In this document: piece after piece, positions 62,072 through 64,000 of the stretch
Layout of the letters: every line of letters starts with the position of its first letter
Position numbering within the stretch: the stretch's first letter is position 1
The notes under the pieces: model-generated
The model's input: only the letters and a program-made list of their open reading frames with translations
Told to the model about the DNA's origin: nothing
Databases searched by the model: none
Translations under genes and position numbers: made by a program
Assembly: GCA_001600355.1 (NCBI GenBank)
Contig: BCJU01000001.1
Location: 5,580,013-5,644,012, forward strand
DNA: 64,000 nucleotides
Direction: 5' to 3'
Origin: Meira nashicola
Lineage: Eukaryota; Basidiomycota; Exobasidiomycetes; Exobasidiales; Brachybasidiaceae

Positions 62072-63337
62072 TCAAGCAAGTTCTTCGTTGAATGTTCTTC
62101 CGATCAACATTCTACGGATCTCCTGTGTTCCAGCTCCTACGGCGTATAAACGGCTATCCATTAAGATTCTTCCCATCGGATAATCCTTGATATAACCATT
62201 TCCACCCAAAGTCTGCATTCCTTCTAGAGCTACTTCAATGGCTCGATCGGTGGAATAGAGGATCGCTCCTGCACAGTCACGTCTAGAGATATGACCGGCA
62301 TCACATGCTCTTGCTACTGCATATACATAAGATCGAGCAGCACTCAATTTAGTGTACATATCTGCAATCTTTCCTTGCATAAGTTGAAATTCTGCGATCC
62401 TCTTTCCGAATTGGGTACGTTGATGAGCATAATCTGTTGCGAAATCGAAAGCTGCTTGCATCAAACCTAGTGGTCCACCTGATAACACCAATCTTTCCAA
62501 ATCTAATCCAGACATTAAAACTGCTGCACCGCCGTTCACCTTTCCCAAAACGTTCTCTTCTGGAATTTCTACATTTTCAAAAACTAATTCACACGTATCC
62601 GATCCACGCATTCCTACTTTGTCCAGTTTTGGTGAAGTAGAGAATCCCTTCCAGTCTCTCTCGACGATGAAAGCGGTAATGCCTTTTGAACCTTTTTCCG
62701 GAGATGTTTTAGCATAAATCACAAATGTAGAAGAAACGGGACCATTTGTGATCCAAAATTTGCTGCCGTTCAAAATATATCTATCGCCTTTTTTAACCGC
62801 GGTTGATCGCATACTAACTACATCACTTCCACTTCCTGGTTCACTCATAGCTAATGAGCCTACTTTTGTACCTGCAATCAGATCAGGAAGATATTTAGCT
62901 TTTTGAGAAGGCGTTCCATGTCGCCGAATTTGATTAACGCATAAATTTGAATGAGCACCATAAGAAAGAGCAACTGATCCTGAAGCTCGAGAAAGTTCTT
63001 CCATTACAAGAGTATGCTCAAAATATCCTTTGCCTAATCCTCCATCTTGTTCGGGTACAGTGATACCTAATAATCCCATTTCTCCTAATTTAGGCCATAA
63101 ATCCATTGGACTTTTATTTGTTGCATCAATTTCTGACGCTCTTGGTGCTAATTCTTTATCAGCCCAACTTGCCACAGCTTCACGTAATTCATTTTGTTCG
63201 TCAGTCAATCCTGCAACGTGAGAATTGTAAAATGAGATAGAGCGTGTTGCGATAGGTTGAGGAATACTTCTAAAGCGTGATGAAATGACGGCCTGCCGTA
63301 AGAGAGATCGAGATCCTGTCAATCTTAAGCCTGCCAT
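62072..63337 (-). CDS. IVD: Isovaleryl-CoA dehydrogenase, mitochondrial
   Basis: Single exon, 421 residues. The N-terminal ~30 residues ([20 protein letters not shown]) form a mitochondrial targeting signal. The acyl-CoA dehydrogenase fold shows [35 protein letters not shown] and the family-specific [23 protein letters not shown] with the catalytic glutamate, which distinguishes IVD from other family members. It oxidises isovaleryl-CoA in leucine breakdown and passes electrons to ETF. Confidence 0.94.
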   Translation of the reverse strand: MAGLRLTGSRSLLRQAVISSRFRSIPQPIATRSISFYNSHVAGLTDEQNELREAVASWADKELAPRASEIDATNKSPMDLWPKLGEMGLLGITVPEQDGGLGKGYFEHTLVMEELSRASGSVALSYGAHSNLCVNQIRRHGTPSQKAKYLPDLIAGTKVGSLAMSEPGSGSDVVSMRSTAVKKGDRYILNGSKFWITNGPVSSTFVIYAKTSPEKGSKGITAFIVERDWKGFSTSPKLDKVGMRGSDTCELVFENVEIPEENVLGKVNGGAAVLMSGLDLERLVLSGGPLGLMQAAFDFATDYAHQRTQFGKRIAEFQLMQGKIADMYTKLSAARSYVYAVARACDAGHISRRDCAGAILYSTDRAIEVALEGMQTLGGNGYIKDYPMGRILMDSRLYAVGAGTQEIRRMLIGRTFNEELA

Positions 63338-63755
63338 TTTGAGATTAAGCGAAAAGGATGATGAAGTAGAGAAGAAAAGACAATACTACACATTCTTGAA
63401 CTCATTATGCGGGGAAATTCAAAACTCATCCTGGGGTCCAAAAGTACTGCTGCCAAGACGCGTATTTGAACGGAGTATATCCCGCGGAGCCGTGTATGCC
63501 TGTCTATTCTATGAATATAAGCAGGCACAGCAAGTACACGTGTGAGTATAGAAGACGCTTTATCTCTCTTTCTCTAAGCGAAAGTGACACTTTCCCATCG
63601 TGTTAATTTTAGAAGCGAAAGCGGAATACCGCACATGTATGTACGATGTAACGATAAGATTATCTGCATACATAGATTGTACATATGTAAGCTTTGATTG
63701 CATCTTGACTTTCTACCACCATCACAATCGCAAGCATTTTTTGAGATCAAAAGAA
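63338..63755. other. Divergent promoter region between IVD and arginase
   Basis: No gene supported. Confidence 0.55.
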
Positions 63756-64000
63756 ATGGCTGATACACCTAAACATTACCCTGCCAAGAGCGTTTCAGTT
63801 ATTGGCTGTCCATTCTCAGGTGGTCAACGCCGCATGGGTGTGGATACTGGCCCAAATTCTTTGGTGGAAGCTGGGTTGATTGATCAATTAAAAGGATTAG
63901 GCTGGCAAGTTGGCTTTTCAGGTCATCAAGCATTCGAAGATGTGAATAAAGAAATTGCAAATGATGAAGATATTGGAATAATGAAAAATCCAAGAGTTGT
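63756..64000 (+). CDS. CAR1: Arginase, 3' part beyond the window
   Basis: The first 81 codons from ATG 63756 are open to the edge of the window. The sequence VSVIGCPFSGGQRRMGVDTGPNSLVEAGLIDQLKGLG is the N-terminus of the ureohydrolase family as found in arginases (PFSGGQ-GVD-GP pattern). It hydrolyses arginine to ornithine and urea. The metal-binding motifs lie outside the window, so agmatinase-like alternatives cannot be excluded from this piece alone, but the N-terminus fits arginase. Confidence 0.88.
   Translation, partial: MADTPKHYPAKSVSVIGCPFSGGQRRMGVDTGPNSLVEAGLIDQLKGLGWQVGFSGHQAFEDVNKEIANDEDIGIMKNPRV

Overview
The window is nuclear DNA of a fungus, most likely a basidiomycete. It carries conserved eukaryotic genes (EFL1, SNRNP40, MCM3, EMC4, ALG7, AP-3 mu, NC2-beta, cytosolic ribosomal proteins) in a compact layout of intergenic gaps of 0.1-1.4 kb. 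About two thirds of the genes have no intron. The introns that exist are short (about 50-185 nt in coding sequence) with GTNNGT donors and pyrimidine-rich CAG/TAG acceptors. Many single-exon genes plus a tandem cluster of small secreted proteins fits a smut-related lineage (Ustilaginomycotina), but the base composition looks AT-rich for that group, so the lineage is an inference and no species is named.

Left arm (1-3.0 kb): the 3' part of a tRNA 2'-phosphotransferase, a small protein with a duplicated RRVREP motif, and an LYR-type protein.

Accessory region (3.1-11.5 kb): six same-strand, intronless paralogues, called A-F here, encode Lys-rich, Cys-poor small proteins. Five have an N-terminal signal peptide; in A it is broken by one missing T. 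They share a core around a G-N-T/S-N-H-x-x-W motif followed by a helical, charged stretch. I do not recognise the family, and it is the best candidate for a new system in this window (probable secreted effectors). A and B form one sub-family with charged 11-residue repeats. C-F form another with a short conserved C-terminus that in F is a textbook CaaX box behind a basic stretch. An MFS transporter on the opposite strand sits between the sub-families, and a frameshifted gene remnant closes the cluster.

Housekeeping region (11.8-64 kb): ribosome assembly and translation (EFL1, JJJ1, RPS12, RPS11, tRNA-His), splicing (SNRNP40, SmF), membrane traffic and ER (SWA2/auxilin, AP-3 mu, EMC4, ALG7, SCOC-like), mitochondrial metabolism (2-methylisocitrate lyase, IDH2, isovaleryl-CoA dehydrogenase, a rhodanese), amino-acid metabolism (aspartate kinase, arginase start), DNA replication and repair (MCM3 with MluI-box promoter elements, a DNA polymerase iota-like enzyme), transcription cofactors (NC2-beta, MBF1), actin capping, and a secreted GH92 mannosidase. 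Their order shows no functional operon-like logic. They are arranged as divergent, convergent and tandem pairs.

Several genes needed splicing by eye: TPT1, LYR, rhodanese, SmF, GH92, EMC4, AP-3 mu, RPS11, CAP1, SCOC-like, NC2-beta and CYSTM. Exon coordinates are given in those entries. All functional names rest on recognising conserved motifs; no database search was possible.
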